Source: Toxorhynchites rutilus septentrionalis (taxonomy: Eukaryota; Arthropoda; Insecta; Diptera; Culicidae). From it: a DNA stretch of 64,000 nucleotides. The notes below the pieces were generated by a model that was not told the DNA's origin, searched no databases, and worked only from the letters and a program-made list of their open reading frames with translations. The stretch lies in the NCBI RefSeq assembly GCF_029784135.1, contig NC_073746.1, positions 241,360,307 to 241,424,306 on the forward strand, given 5' to 3'. The position numbers were made by a program, and so were the translations under genes. This document shows, piece after piece, positions 10,960 through 22,300 of this stretch; position 1 is the first letter of the stretch; each line of letters starts with the position of its first letter.

Positions 10960-11060
10960 ACTATTGGATATTGGGTTCAATTCCCAATCAGTCAAGGATC
11001 TTCCCGGGTTTGAAATTTTCTTGACATGCCTTGGAAAAAACTTTGGGCCTGAAGTTGAGA
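10960..11060 (+). repeat. SINE-like fragment with tRNA B box
   Basis: GGGTTCAATTCCCAATC (about 10974-10990) is a good RNA polymerase III B box. It is followed by AAGGATCTTCCCGGGTTTG and TTTCTTGACATGCC, an arrangement I associate with mosquito SINEs. An A box upstream is not convincing and no target-site duplication was found. Confidence 0.4.
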
Positions 11061-11199
11061 CTATGACTATGTCAATGTCAATATGGATAGGAAAATTGTT
11101 TCGGATATTGCAAATATCCGATTTTGGGATACCAGATGTTTTCTTTCTCAAATATATGCGATGAAAAACCTGAATATCGACAGAAGTTGAAACTGTCAC

Positions 11200-12215
11200 C
11201 AAAGGTAAAAGTTAAAATTTGCAGACACATCTGCGTATGTGGCTTCTCTGATCTGATTGGTCAACCAGTTAAATGAATACACAGATCACCTTGTCACATG
11301 CAGTCAATTCTGTCACTATAAAATGAACCTCTCAAGTCATCCGACACGTCATTCGGCATAGAGTGAGCAGAATTGCGTAAGAGTGACATGACAATTGTCA
11401 TCTCATCTCACACGCCGCGCAAAATAGGCCGGATTGCAATTAAAGATCCGCCTGATGTTAATTTATTAACACGGACATTTATTAAATTTCTATAACACAA
11501 TCTTGCTTCTGACAGCGAGCGGTTAACATCAATTTTAATGCAGTTACACACAACGTTTTTGCGTGATACAACGTGCAAAAGCAAAATAACTTCGGGCCTG
11601 ATCACGAACGTTAATTCACGGGGAAAACGAAATGATTTGTAGGCAAGGTTATATGCACTTCATTTTCGACGGGTAATGAAACACGAGTAATTTGTCTGTC
11701 TCGAGCAATGCTCTCATAGGCAACCAACGATTAGGCATTAAAACCATGCGGGTGACGTCCACATTGAACCTTTATTGAACTGACAGGAGCCAACATATCG
11801 TGTTCTTCACTGACATTCTCAGCTCGTGTTCCCCACTGACAAGTCCGATTAAGATTCTTCCTAACGGCATGACATTTTCACATTTCACATCTTATCACCT
11901 GACCAAAACAGCTCAGATGTTGACGAAGATATAGGCGGTAGCAGGGCGCTGGTCTCGAAAGATTAAAAGTTAGTGTCTGAACTGTTATAGTCTGATGAGT
12001 CGAGTATGTTTTGATTTATTTATTGATCTTTTTGATTAAACATCCATATCCGTTTTTCCACTTTTATTATTTTTAATTCGAGACTAAATTGTATGAATGA
12101 GAAAAATCCGAATCCGTTGACTTTAGTTTATAATCGTTATTTTAGCCTTAAGCGTAAATTTGATTCCCAGACTTCAAAACAGATCTAGAGGTGAATCAAG
12201 AAAATCAGTATCAAT
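11200..12215. other. Non-coding stretch, possible solo LTR ends
   Basis: 11385-11445 matches 7921-7985 inverted. The rest shows no coding sequence or internal repeat that I can support. TGACATGACAATTGTCA is palindromic in part and could be an LTR edge, but a partner copy of an LTR was not seen. Confidence 0.3.
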
Positions 12216-13130
12216 CTAAATATAAAAATACATGTTTGAAATATGAATTTTAGAGGATGAGAGGATGTACAACAACAAACACAAATCGACCGGAAAATCT
12301 GTATAAACAGCTTCAATTTGGTTACGAGGCTGTAGAGAGCGGGCGATGAACGATGTGTACAGAACCATATTTGTAGAAGTAGACCTTCTGGGCACGTAAC
12401 CGTATTGTTGGTCGGAGATGTAACTGCTGCAGGCGTGTGAGATGAAATCCAAAACTATTATTTCAAATAGTTGGAAGATAGAACAAAGCCTAGCGATATC
12501 TTTATAGCTGTTGACGTCTTTTTTGCTGCCTTCTTTTGAATACAAGGTAAACGAATGAATTTTACCATGCTTTCGGAGAAATCTCACAATGTAGTGAGCG
12601 GCTGAAGAATAGACTTAGCGGTAAAGACAGATTGCAGGAATAGGAATAGGGTAGAAGGGATGTCATCTGGTCCAAGATTCGAAGATTTCCAGAGAACCAA
12701 ATAAGCGAGTTGTATTCTGCTGGAACTTGTGGCAGAATAGTACAGATAACAGGTGCACTACTGGTGGCTTTATAAATTTGCTCATTGTGGAGTCTTTCGT
12801 TAACGAAAACACCACTGAATTGTTCTCGGAATAGCTCATAATTCTTTTTTTAGTTTGCATTCTGCATTAGCATTCACAGTATTGCGTGTCATAACGGGAG
12901 GTAGTCTTAACTTCTTCCTCTGCACATCGACAAATCTCCACAATTCTTGTGGGTTGTTTGTCAGATTACTCTGAATACGGTTAATATGAGCTCCAAATAG
13001 CGCTCTGTTCAATCGTTTATAGTTTTTATTAGCTTCAGAATAACGGGTTTTCCAAAGAGAACAACAAAAGTTGGTGAATTCCTCAAAACGTAAAACTTTT
13101 TTCCTTTTTCAAACGTGTTACATAATATTT
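12216..13130 (-). pseudogene. Jockey-type non-LTR ORF2 remnant (linker and RT N-terminal part)
   Basis: Read from 13130 downwards, the minus strand gives RFEEFTNFCCSLWKTRY, LNRALFGAHINRIQSNLTNN, ELWRFVDVQRKKLRLPP and, in shifted frames, GPDDIPS, then SKKDVNSYKDIARLC, LFEIIVLDFISHACS, DQQYGYVPRRSTSTN and QIEAVYTDF. This is the endonuclease-RT linker followed by RT blocks (GPDGIP, G-x-KKDV-x-NYR, QHGFVP-x-RST, YTDF) in the correct order for Jockey-like elements. Several frameshifts and a stop break it, and the sequence ends before the YADD box. No RNase H or 3' end is present. Confidence 0.8.
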
Positions 13131-13246
13131 GGTCCATGGCGGCTGGCGAGAATTTCAGACCGTCTTCTTAGGGCTAAATAGATCAATCGCATACAGGATA
13201 GATTTAGATAAAGACAAGCATGGCTACCTCGATATCACAGTCATTT

Positions 13247-13296
13247 AGAATGTCATCCCAGTTAATCTTCACAAGTATCAACTGGGATGACATTCT
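13247..13296. repeat. Perfect 17-bp hairpin
   Basis: AGAATGTCATCCCAGTT (13247-13263) and its exact reverse complement (13280-13296) are separated by 16 nt. It lies just beyond the Jockey-type remnant. The phrase GGCGGCTGGCG occurs on both sides, at about 13139 and about 13299. Confidence 0.8.
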
Positions 13297-13659
13297 GGCG
13301 GCTGGCGTTGTTTGAGAACTGCTTTGGTGACCAACTGACTACACCTTAAGTTCAACTGGTAGCAGCGGCTGAACTGCATCGACTGATGATTTCCGATTAG
13401 AAGATAAGAGCCGTTTTATTTATCTATATACGCAACAAACAGAAAAAAAGAAAATCTATGTCCAGATAGTACATCAAATCATCGGATGAAATATATAAAT
13501 TAAATTGAACAATTAAAAAAATCATTTTTAGACCCTTTTTTGTAATTTTGTATATGTAAAATATGACAGTATTTTGCTACTACGATCCACCCTATTGCAT
13601 ACACAGAAAACTTGCAGCCTGTGACAGCATATCGAAAATTGCGCCCGATTTAACATAAA

Positions 13660-14340
13660 CATGATTCTTTCTCTCCAGCGAATTAGAAATAGCGAGAAGA
13701 GAGAAGATTTCTCAAGCTCTCGCCGTATGCATTTCTCTCATTCACGCTCACTGTTCTACGAGATAAAGCGATATCAAAACATATGTTTGGCACATTGCGC
13801 GCCCATGCTGAGGCGTATGGCGTATATCTGCTGGGAATGTATTATCAGTTTGCATTACTCTCGCACTGGAGGTGGGCATTCGTTCTGAGCCACATTCGAG
13901 ACGGGTTTCTCCAGTATTCAGTAGAATTTTATCCGGCATCCGAGGTGGACACGTCGTTCTCTTGCACAAGAACTGCATCGCTTGCAGCGTAATTCGACTA
14001 TTTCCTAGCCTCAACGGGGATCTGTTCGCGTATGTTGTTCAGCGGTGCAGGCGATCGGTTGACTGTTGGATGCTGCAATTTACGTAATTTAAAAAAAACG
14101 TCTCTACACGTCAGCGGAGGGAAGGTGTGTAATTAGACCGGCATACTCGAAAGAATCTACTTAGGTCTACTACTATTACTATTGGATGCTGCTGTGCTGT
14201 GAATTGAATTAGATAAGGTGGGTGAAGTGTTATAAGAAGTCGAAGAGAGAGAGAGAGCAGGAGCAATAGCTAGATCGAGTGGTTGTTCGTAGTGTCAAAG
14301 AAGTGTAATTGATTTGTGAATAAATAATAGCTGATTGGCA
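13660..14340 (+). promoter_or_regulatory. Candidate promoter and 5' UTR exon of an unidentified gene
   Basis: 13670-13760 is rich in GAGAG/CTCTC (GAGA-factor-like) motifs. TTCAGC with its A at 14041 resembles an initiator, and GGATG at 14068-14072 sits exactly at +28 to +32 and fits the downstream promoter element consensus RGWYV. GGCAG followed by GTAACT at 14341 could be a 5' splice site ending a first untranslated exon. A second initiator candidate, TCAGTC, is at about 14560. These motifs are short and could occur by chance; the call depends on the convincing coding exon at 14866-14916. Confidence 0.3.
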
Positions 14341-14865
14341 GGTAACTCCGTCGGCTTTTTTCGGTGCTCAAAAGCGTGAAAAACAAGTGACTTGTGTGTG
14401 AATGGTCTGCCTCTCGTTCTTCTGGTTCCGCTAGTTCATGCTGGAAATTGGTGTAGCTTCGCGCGTATACATATATTAGGCGATCTCTGAGCTTCGCCTG
14501 AAGTGTCGGATTGTGACGTAGCGAATTGAAAGTGAATAGAAGCTATTAAAAATTCAACATCAGTCTACGATACGAGAGGATTGAAAGTGGTTTTGGTAGA
14601 ATAAAAGGAAGTCGAAAAGCGCGTAAGAGTGTGCTCGTCATATGGAAGTGTTTTTCCAAGTAGGAATTGAATAACAATAATCTGTAGTGCGCGGGCTTTC
14701 TTGAGTGTTTTCTCCTCTCTTCCTACGCTGGGTGCAAATTGAATAGATTGGGGTGATACCGGACCTGTCACGATTGTGTATCACACAAAAAAAAATCCTG
14801 AAGGAGGGGTTTCTGGCATATTGATAGATTGAGGAATCTGCTACTTCTGTGCTGCATTGTCACAG

Positions 14866-14916
14866 CCGTTGGGATGGACATCACGAGCCGCATCAAGATA
14901 CTATCTATTTTACTGG
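14866..14916 (+). CDS. Possible first coding exon (signal-peptide-like N-terminus) of an unidentified gene
   Basis: A pyrimidine-rich acceptor ending TTGTCACAG (14865) is followed by ATG at 14874 and 14 codons, MDITSRIKILSILL. The exon then breaks in phase 1 at G/GTAAGT (donor at 14917). A short basic n-region followed by a hydrophobic run is how secreted or membrane proteins begin. The acceptor, the donor and the 800-bp GC-richer, repeat-poor region upstream support a real exon. No second exon was found in the window, so the downstream intron would be very long or the rest lies outside. The product cannot be named. Confidence 0.45.
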
Positions 14917-14922
14917 GTAAGT

Positions 14923-16580
14923 AGAGCACGTGATCTATTTCCGGGGGACGTTGTTGATTAATTACTCGTCGGCTTTTGCGTCGTCGGATGTGACGAATGA
15001 ACGTGGTGCCAAAATGTGGATTGCAATAGCGGAGTTGGTTGTGCTATATATGCGTCCCGTCCATAAGGAGTCCTGGACGTAGAAAATTAGCTCGAGTTAG
15101 TAGGCGATTAGTAAGAGCCAAGAAATAAACAAACAGGTAACATGACCCATCGTAGGAATGCAATACAAAGATTATTGGATGATAGGATGACTTGATGTGC
15201 TGTAATTGAACATGTGAAAAAAATGGGGATAAGCTGATCGACTTAAAAACCTTCATCGAAGGTATTGTTTCGGGAATTTTTTGGGTTTCCATTTTTACTT
15301 TAGCTTGATCTGACGTCGGAACCTGGACCGATTGACCTTCCTAAAAACATGCATTTCAATCAGTCAGCCGCATGAGAAATTTCTATGAATGATCCGTATG
15401 TTATCTTAATCCTCCATGCGAGGAATAATTACTAATTACTTGAAATTTGCAGTATGTCATTCAGTGGTTGAATGTAACAAACAAGGAACAGAAAGCTACA
15501 AGGTGATGAAAAGCAACGTAAAGTTCTTCCCGCGGAAATGAAGTGTACTTATCCAAAGCTTGATCCGTATGTCTTTTGCTGATGTGAATCATAAATTCTT
15601 GAATGTTTAATGCTGGCCAGAGAAAGACTATCCGTAGAGATAACCTAGATATAGCGCTTTCATTTCACGATTGATTTGTATAGTCATATTTTGCATTCCA
15701 TTGTTCTGTCGATGATAATGAAGACTTATCAAAAGTGGGGAAGCGAAACAAAAACCGAAAATCTTAAGTGATTCCCCATGCGGATGTAAATTTTATGTAG
15801 TGAAATGGACAGTGAAATGTTCGTGATGGCAAGAGTTTTCAACACTTTTTCTCTCTCTCTTTGTTTGTTCTATTTCAGTTGCTGGATAGACAAACTATGA
15901 GAGAGTGTGAAATGATTTCTCTTTCGATAACTGATTTAACTTTCGATAAACTTCTACATTCAATATATTCATGACATGAGACATGAGATTCCAAAGATAC
16001 AATAGAAGTTCAAGGAAATGTGATCTGCGTCGCCGATCAGGATTATAAATTGTATCAAACAGATTATTCCGGATTGTCACGTGTCTTGTTACTTCCTCAA
16101 TAAGCAGTAGATAAGCTTGAAACGTAGTAGAAAAATTGGGACATACCAACAACAACAGTTTGATAACTGCTGATGCAGCTGATGTAGGCTGACCAAATAG
16201 TTCAAGTATGAAAACGGGACATGTAATTAAAAAAATATCTTTTGATATTTTTCGAAGAATTTTGTAGAGTGAATCAAACCGAGTATTAAAAAAAACAAAC
16301 ATTCTTAGCTGCTTCGTTCTCTGCAACGAATGAATATTTAGATGATTTAGCGACGTTGTGTGAAGGAGCGCATAATAGTTTTGATAATTTTATCATAAAA
16401 TTTGTCACATTCCAGATTTAACAATCATCATAACTTTCATGGTTTCAACATTGAGTCGTGACTTTTCCATTGTCCACATATTGTTCATGGCAGAAAAAAT
16501 CCTTTTAACAGATACAAACAAAATATATAGAATAGTCGATTCTGACGCGACAATCTTCCATTCTTTTCATCTAGGGTCTT
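14923..16580. other. Unassigned, possibly intronic
   Basis: The 143-codon minus-strand frame at 15895-16326 shows no recognisable motif and has atypical composition (many L, N, I, R). A strong pyrimidine tract with AG at 15845-15879 resembles a splice acceptor, but the downstream sequence gives an immediate stop in the phase required by the exon at 14866. No repeat shared with the window was seen. Confidence 0.35.
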
Positions 16581-16584
16581 CCAT

Positions 16585-16700
16585 TGAAGGTGCCAAATCA
16601 AAAAACACGATCTAATGAAAAAAATTAACGTTAATTACTACTTTCGCTACAATGAGTTTGATTGATTTGCACACCAATCGAATGGTCACCCATTCGAGCA
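16585..16700 (+). repeat. Partial copy of the 1811/42800 repeat
   Basis: Shares CCAAATCA-x-AAAACA, AAATTAACGTTAATTAC and GATTTGCACACCAATCGAAT with the copy at 42768-43035, and stops soon after. It is a decayed, non-coding fragment. Confidence 0.55.
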
Positions 16701-17075
16701 TTGTTCTCGAGTTAAAAAAGGCGTGCAGCGTATTTCAAATTGGATACTTTTGGCAACCGGTTTCGTATGTGTTTTATTGGGAATCTCGTCGACAGGAGTC
16801 TGAGTGCTTTCGATTGTGATTTGCGCTCCAAACGTATTTCGTGCTAAGCTGAAGGGATGCAGAAGAAGGGTCTTAAACTATGCTAGGCAACACTTCTACT
16901 TTCTCGGAGTTGGAAGAAATTTTCAAAGTTTCAGGCAGAACAAGATATTGCCACATGGAAAATGAAAAATGTAGAGAATGCGGTGCATTGATTCCATGTT
17001 AAAGTGGCTGTGGCTGGATATAATAAAACTGTGTTCTACGGCGAAAACTGAAGATGAAAGTTTGTTCGGAAGTGC

Positions 17076-17150
17076 TTGTTCTCGCCGACAACAATTTTGT
17101 AGTCTTACGTTCACAATGCGGTCGAGTCTTGGACAGCACCCTTCTAAACT
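17076..17150 (+). repeat. Dispersed repeat with TTCTACGT core, copy 2
   Basis: Begins GTTCTCGCCGACAACA and continues to GAGTCTTGGACAGCACCC, aligning with 3378-3450. Confidence 0.5.
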
Positions 17151-17225
17151 TTTTGAACTTTATGACAACTGTTCAAAATCACAATTTGCTTTATTAGATG
17201 GCCAATTTTCATCATGATTGATTTT

Positions 17226-17869
17226 TATAAGGGCGTATCCGATACAATGATCCTTTTTTGGCGAAAAAAATCATTACAGGGAAACTTCGATATAACGTAC
17301 CCTCGATATAACGTACACATTTCCAAAGTGTGAAGGAAATTTTTTTTCAATACTTTTTTTCTGATAGAACAATGAATTATCCATATTGTGATGCTAAAAT
17401 AAGTTTTATGCCTTCAATCAATTCCGAAATACAGCTGGTTTTGTGATTCCGGATTCTAAATGATTCAAGCTTAAATCAACAGTACGAAGGGAAACATCAT
17501 GAGAAAGGCTGGCTTCGTCTTCTGATTGAAGTTATTAACTCGATATAACGTACAATTCGATACAACGCACAATTTTGAAAATGAAATGTACGTAATATCG
17601 AAGTTTACCTGTAATCTAAAATGTTGAAAAAAAAAATGAAACCGATGAATTATTTAGGAAAAAACACAACGTTATATTAAAATATTAAAATATTAATATT
17701 AAAAATTTTGTTAGCTCAAAACATGACCCCATGTTATTTTTCCAAAAAAATCCATTTATTTTCCATTAATATTGCCGTATATCATATTTTAAACAGACGT
17801 CCGGATTCCGAGTTATTATTTTTGGCAAAGGACTCTTTTTTGTCATGATTCCAGATACGCCCTTATAAA
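17226..17869. mobile_element. MITE with TATAAGGGCGTATC ends, host of a second MITE
   Basis: TTATAAGGGCGTATCCG-x-TACAATGA at the left is mirrored at the right by TCATGATTCCAGATACGCCC then TTATAA. The similarity continues inwards on both arms through the GGCAAA/GGCGAAA segment. Subtracting the insertion at 17277-17611 leaves roughly 300 bp of non-coding fold-back element. The palindromic TTATAA ends make the exact target duplication ambiguous. Confidence 0.7.
17277..17611. mobile_element. Tc1/pogo-like MITE with TA duplication
   Basis: The termini CAGGGAAACTTCGATATAAC and, inverted at the right, CAGGTAAACTTCGATATTAC are flanked by TA on both sides (17275-17276 and 17612-17613). An inner CTCGATATAACGTAC repeat recurs near both ends. 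TA targets and CAG-type termini fit the pogo/Tc1 group. The element is 335 bp and non-coding, and it is inserted in the MITE at 17226-17869. Confidence 0.8.
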
Positions 17870-17933
17870 AGGATCAGTCGTAAATAAAATTGGATAATGA
17901 AAATAGTGATGTTTGGTACCTGCCACCATACGT

Positions 17934-18203
17934 CTGGCACTAACGTTCCAGTGGAACTTTTGCCTTCTCAACGTAGCATTACTTGCGTTATTTTTATTAG
18001 TAATACTTGGTTGGGATTTCTATGCCGAATAACACGCCTTAAATGTACTCTGGAGTGGCAAGCTCTAGAATACGCGTGACCACAGTCAGTGCAAGCCGGA
18101 AGAATTTTCTTTGACGAAAAATCCCCCGGCCAGAACGGGAATCGAACCCGAACTCCCGGCATGATAGTGTGGGTCGCTAACCTCTCGGCCACGGGAGCAC
18201 ATA
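17934..18203 (-). mobile_element. Full-length tRNA-headed SINE with 9-bp target duplication
   Basis: The minus strand begins TGCTCCCGTGGCCGAGAGG (A box) and has GGGTTCGATTCCCGTTC (B box), so the head resembles a tRNA. The body ends near GAACGTTAGTGCCAGA. ACCATACGT occurs directly on both sides (17925-17933 and 18204-18212), fixing the boundaries at 270 bp. It is the best preserved copy of a family also at 25715-25958, 18687-18890, 51015-51140, 3470-3690 and 61848-61885. The (GAA)n tail seen at 25.9 kb is absent here. Confidence 0.9.
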
Positions 18204-18390
18204 ACCATACGTACAAAGTTTTAATAAAATTGGAGAGTGTCGGGGCAGCGGTCGGCTGATTTGGCGTGGAATTGCTCTATAATCAATTAGCTTCACGAAT
18301 TCTTACATTAATAAAAATTCGTTTTCCATTTCTGTAAACATTTGTACCTTCCAATTTGCAACTGGCAGGGATTCTTTGTTCCATATTTTT

Positions 18391-18476
18391 ATCTAAAAAA
18401 TTATAATTCCTTCAACTATTGTCGACTAATCAAACAAAATATGTTCATCTATTTGAACAGGATTTTTTTACTAATG
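18391..18476 (+). repeat. Donor arm of an 86-bp inverted duplication
   Basis: The reverse complement of this segment is present at 19258-19343 with about 83 of 86 positions identical, and similarity stops sharply at both ends. It looks like unique sequence rather than a transposon end. Confidence 0.85.
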
Positions 18477-18686
18477 CTACTTTGAACATCTGACCATTTA
18501 GGAATGAACTTTAATACAATCTACGCATTCTATTGTGTTTCTCCTAGACTGGCCTTCCATTATTCAATGTTTTACAACGCAGTATCAATTCTTTTTGCTA
18601 TGTTTCACCTGAATCAACTAGAGTTTTAAGAACAGTTTGCACCTTACTAGTCAAAAATACTTTTCTTCTTTCACGTTGAAGTATCT

Positions 18687-18890
18687 TCTTCTTCTTGAAT
18701 GGCGTTAACGTTCCTTTGTGGAACTTTTTCCGTCTCAACGTATGCATTAACTAGCGTCATTCATTAATACTTGGTGGAGATTTCTTAAGCCAAATAACAC
18801 GCCTTGAATGTATTCCGAGGGGCAAGCTCTTGAATACGCGTGACCACAGTGCAAGTCGACGGAAATTTCTTTGACGAAAAATTATCAAAA
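18687..18890 (-). mobile_element. 5'-truncated SINE copy with (GAA)n tail
   Basis: The minus strand matches the body of the 17934-18203 SINE from TTTTTCGTCAAAGAAA to GAACGTTA-x-CGCCATT, followed by (GAA)n. The tRNA head is missing. It lies between the two arms of the 86-bp inverted duplication. No target-site duplication was found. Confidence 0.75.
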
Positions 18891-19257
18891 CGAAAAACAA
18901 CTTTAGCGACATTGTCTCTTCCAACAAAGCCGATAAGTGTCTGAAAGGTCACTAAAACGATCTCTAGTAAAAAGCAAACCTAATTTAAAGGTATAGGTTT
19001 TCGAACAAATCGCGTAATACAACAATACATAAACATGGTTTCTTTCATTCACATCCCGTTGTCGAGCCCCCGCTTTGGATCGTCATCGTCATTATGAAAA
19101 TCGTGCGGAGTTATGTGTTTTCATGCCTTCAATCAAATAAACGTAAACCATGAAACCGTATCTCCCTCCGAAGTCGTAGGCAAATACAACAGAAGCAGGA
19201 TTATCCGCGGAATAGTCTTGCAAGGTCCCCGCAAGAATAAGAATAAGAATAAAAAAT

Positions 19258-19343
19258 CATTAGTAAAAAAATCCTGTTCAAATAGATGAACATATTTTGT
19301 TTAATAAGTCGACAATAGTTGAAGGAATTATAACTTTTTAGAT
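19258..19343 (-). repeat. Inverted 86-bp copy embedded at the edge of the hexanucleotide array
   Basis: Three AGAATA units lie immediately left of it (about 19233-19252) and the long AGAATA array starts immediately right, so the segment interrupts the array. It copies 18391-18476 in reverse orientation with about 3 mismatches. Confidence 0.85.
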
Positions 19344-22300
19344 AAGAATAAGAATAAGAATAAGAATAAGAATAAGAATAAGAATAAGAATAAGAATAAG
19401 AATAAGAATAAGAATAAGAATAAGAATAAGAATAAGAATAAGAATAAGAATAAGAATAAGAATAAGAATAAGAATAAGAATAAGAATAAGAATAAGAATA
19501 AGAATAAGAATAAGAATAAGAATAAGAATAAGAATAAGAATAAGAATAAGAATAAGAATAAGAATAAGAATAAGAATAAGAATAAGAATAAGAATAAGAA
19601 TAAGAATAAGAATAAGAATAAGAATAAGAATAAGAATAAGAATAAGAATAAGAATAAGAATAAGAATAAGAATAAGAATAAGAATAAGAATAAGAATAAG
19701 AATAAGAATAAGAATAAGAATAAGAATAAGAATAAGAATAAGAATAAGAATAAGAATAAGAATAAGAATAAGAATAAGAATAAGAATAAGAATAAGAATA
19801 AGAATAAGAATAAGAATAAGAATAAGAATAAGAATAAGAATAAGAATAAGAATAAGAATAAGAATAAGAATAAGAATAAGAATAAGAATAAGAATAAGAA
19901 TAAGAATAAGAATAAGAATAAGAATAAGAATAAGAATAAGAATAAGAATAAGAATAAGAATAAGAATAAGAATAAGAATAAGAATAAGAATAAGAATAAG
20001 AATAAGAATAAGAATAAGAATAAGAATAAGAATAAGAATAAGAATAAGAATAAGAATAAGAATAAGAATAAGAATAAGAATAAGAATAAGAATAAGAATA
20101 AGAATAAGAATAAGAATAAGAATAAGAATAAGAATAAGAATAAGAATAAGAATAAGAATAAGAATAAGAATAAGAATAAGAATAAGAATAAGAATAAGAA
20201 TAAGAATAAGAATAAGAATAAGAATAAGAATAAGAATAAGAATAAGAATAAGAATAAGAATAAGAATAAGAATAAGAATAAGAATAAGAATAAGAATAAG
20301 AATAAGAATAAGAATAAGAATAAGAATAAGAATAAGAATAAGAATAAGAATAAGAATAAGAATAAGAATAAGAATAAGAATAAGAATAAGAATAAGAATA
20401 AGAATAAGAATAAGAATAAGAATAAGAATAAGAATAAGAATAAGAATAAGAATAAGAATAAGAATAAGAATAAGAATAAGAATAAGAATAAGAATAAGAA
20501 TAAGAATAAGAATAAGAATAAGAATAAGAATAAGAATAAGAATAAGAATAAGAATAAGAATAAGAATAAGAATAAGAATAAGAATAAGAATAAGAATAAG
20601 AATAAGAATAAGAATAAGAATAAGAATAAGAATAAGAATAAGAATAAGAATAAGAATAAGAATAAGAATAAGAATAAGAATAAGAATAAGAATAAGAATA
20701 AGAATAAGAATAAGAATAAGAATAAGAATAAGAATAAGAATAAGAATAAGAATAAGAATAAGAATAAGAATAAGAATAAGAATAAGAATAAGAATAAGAA
20801 TAAGAATAAGAATAAGAATAAGAATAAGAATAAGAATAAGAATAAGAATAAGAATAAGAATAAGAATAAGAATAAGAATAAGAATAAGAATAAGAATAAG
20901 AATAAGAATAAGAATAAGAATAAGAATAAGAATAAGAATAAGAATAAGAATAAGAATAAGAATAAGAATAAGAATAAGAATAAGAATAAGAATAAGAATA
21001 AGAATAAGAATAAGAATAAGAATAAGAATAAGAATAAGAATAAGAATAAGAATAAGAATAAGAATAAGAATAAGAATAAGAATAAGAATAAGAATAAGAA
21101 TAAGAATAAGAATAAGAATAAGAATAAGAATAAGAATAAGAATGAGAATGAGAATGAGAATGAGAATGAGAATGAGAATGAGAATGAGAATGAGAATGAG
21201 AATAAGAATAAGAATAAGAATAAGAATGAATAAGAAATAAGAATAAGAATAAGAATAAGAATAAGAATAAGAATAAGAATAAGACATAGAATAAGAATAA
21301 GATAAGAATAAGAATAAGAATAAGAATAGAATAGAAAGAATAGAATAAGAATAGAATAAGAATGAGAATGAGAATGTTTCCTCTCCCTCCGTTTGATGTT
21401 ATGAGATGAGAATGAGAATGAGAATGAGAATGAGAATGAGAATGAGAATGAGAATGAGAATGAGAATGAGAATGAGAATGAGAATGAGAATGAGAATGAG
21501 AATGAGAATGAGAATGAGAATGAGAATGAGAATGAGAATGAGAATGAGAATGAGAATGAGAATGAGAATGAGAATGAGAATGAGAATGAGAATGAGAATG
21601 AGAATGAGAATGAGAATGAGAATGAGAATGAGAATGAGAATGAGAATGAGAATGAGAATGAGAATGAGAATGAGAATGAGAATGAGAATGAGAATGAGAA
21701 TGAGAATGAGAATGAGAATGAGAATGAGAATGAGAATGAGAATGAGAATGAGAATGAGAATGAGAATGAGAATGAGAATGAGAATGAGAATGAGAATGAG
21801 AATGAGAATGAGAATGAGAATGAGAATGAGAATGAGAATGAGAATGAGAATGAGAATGAGAATGAGAATGAGAATGAGAATGAGAATGAGAATGAGAATG
21901 AGAATGAGAATGAGAATGAGAATGAGAATGAGAATGAGAATGAGAATGAGAATGAGAATGAGAATGAGAATGAGAATGAGAATGAGAATGAGAATGAGAA
22001 TGAGAATGAGAATGAGAATGAGAATGAGAATGAGAATGAGAATGAGAATGAGAATGAGAATGAGAATGAGAATGAGAATGAGAATGAGAATGAGAATGAG
22101 AATGAGAATGAGAATGAGAATGAGAATGAGAATGAGAATGAGAATGAGAATGAGAATGAGAATGAGAATGAGAATGAGAATGAGAATGAGAATGAGAATG
22201 AGAATGAGAATGAGAATGAGAATGAGAATGAGAATGAGAATGAGAATGAGAATGAGAATGAGAATGAGAATGAGAATGAGAATGAGAATGAGAATGAGAA

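Noticed and set aside
15895..16326. 143-codon minus-strand frame as a gene
   Set aside because: No recognisable domain, no splice or promoter support, and composition consistent with chance in AT-rich DNA.
18120..18203. tRNA gene on the minus strand
   Set aside because: A and B boxes are present, but the sequence continues as a SINE body, has a 9-bp target duplication and does not fold into a complete cloverleaf with a normal acceptor stem.
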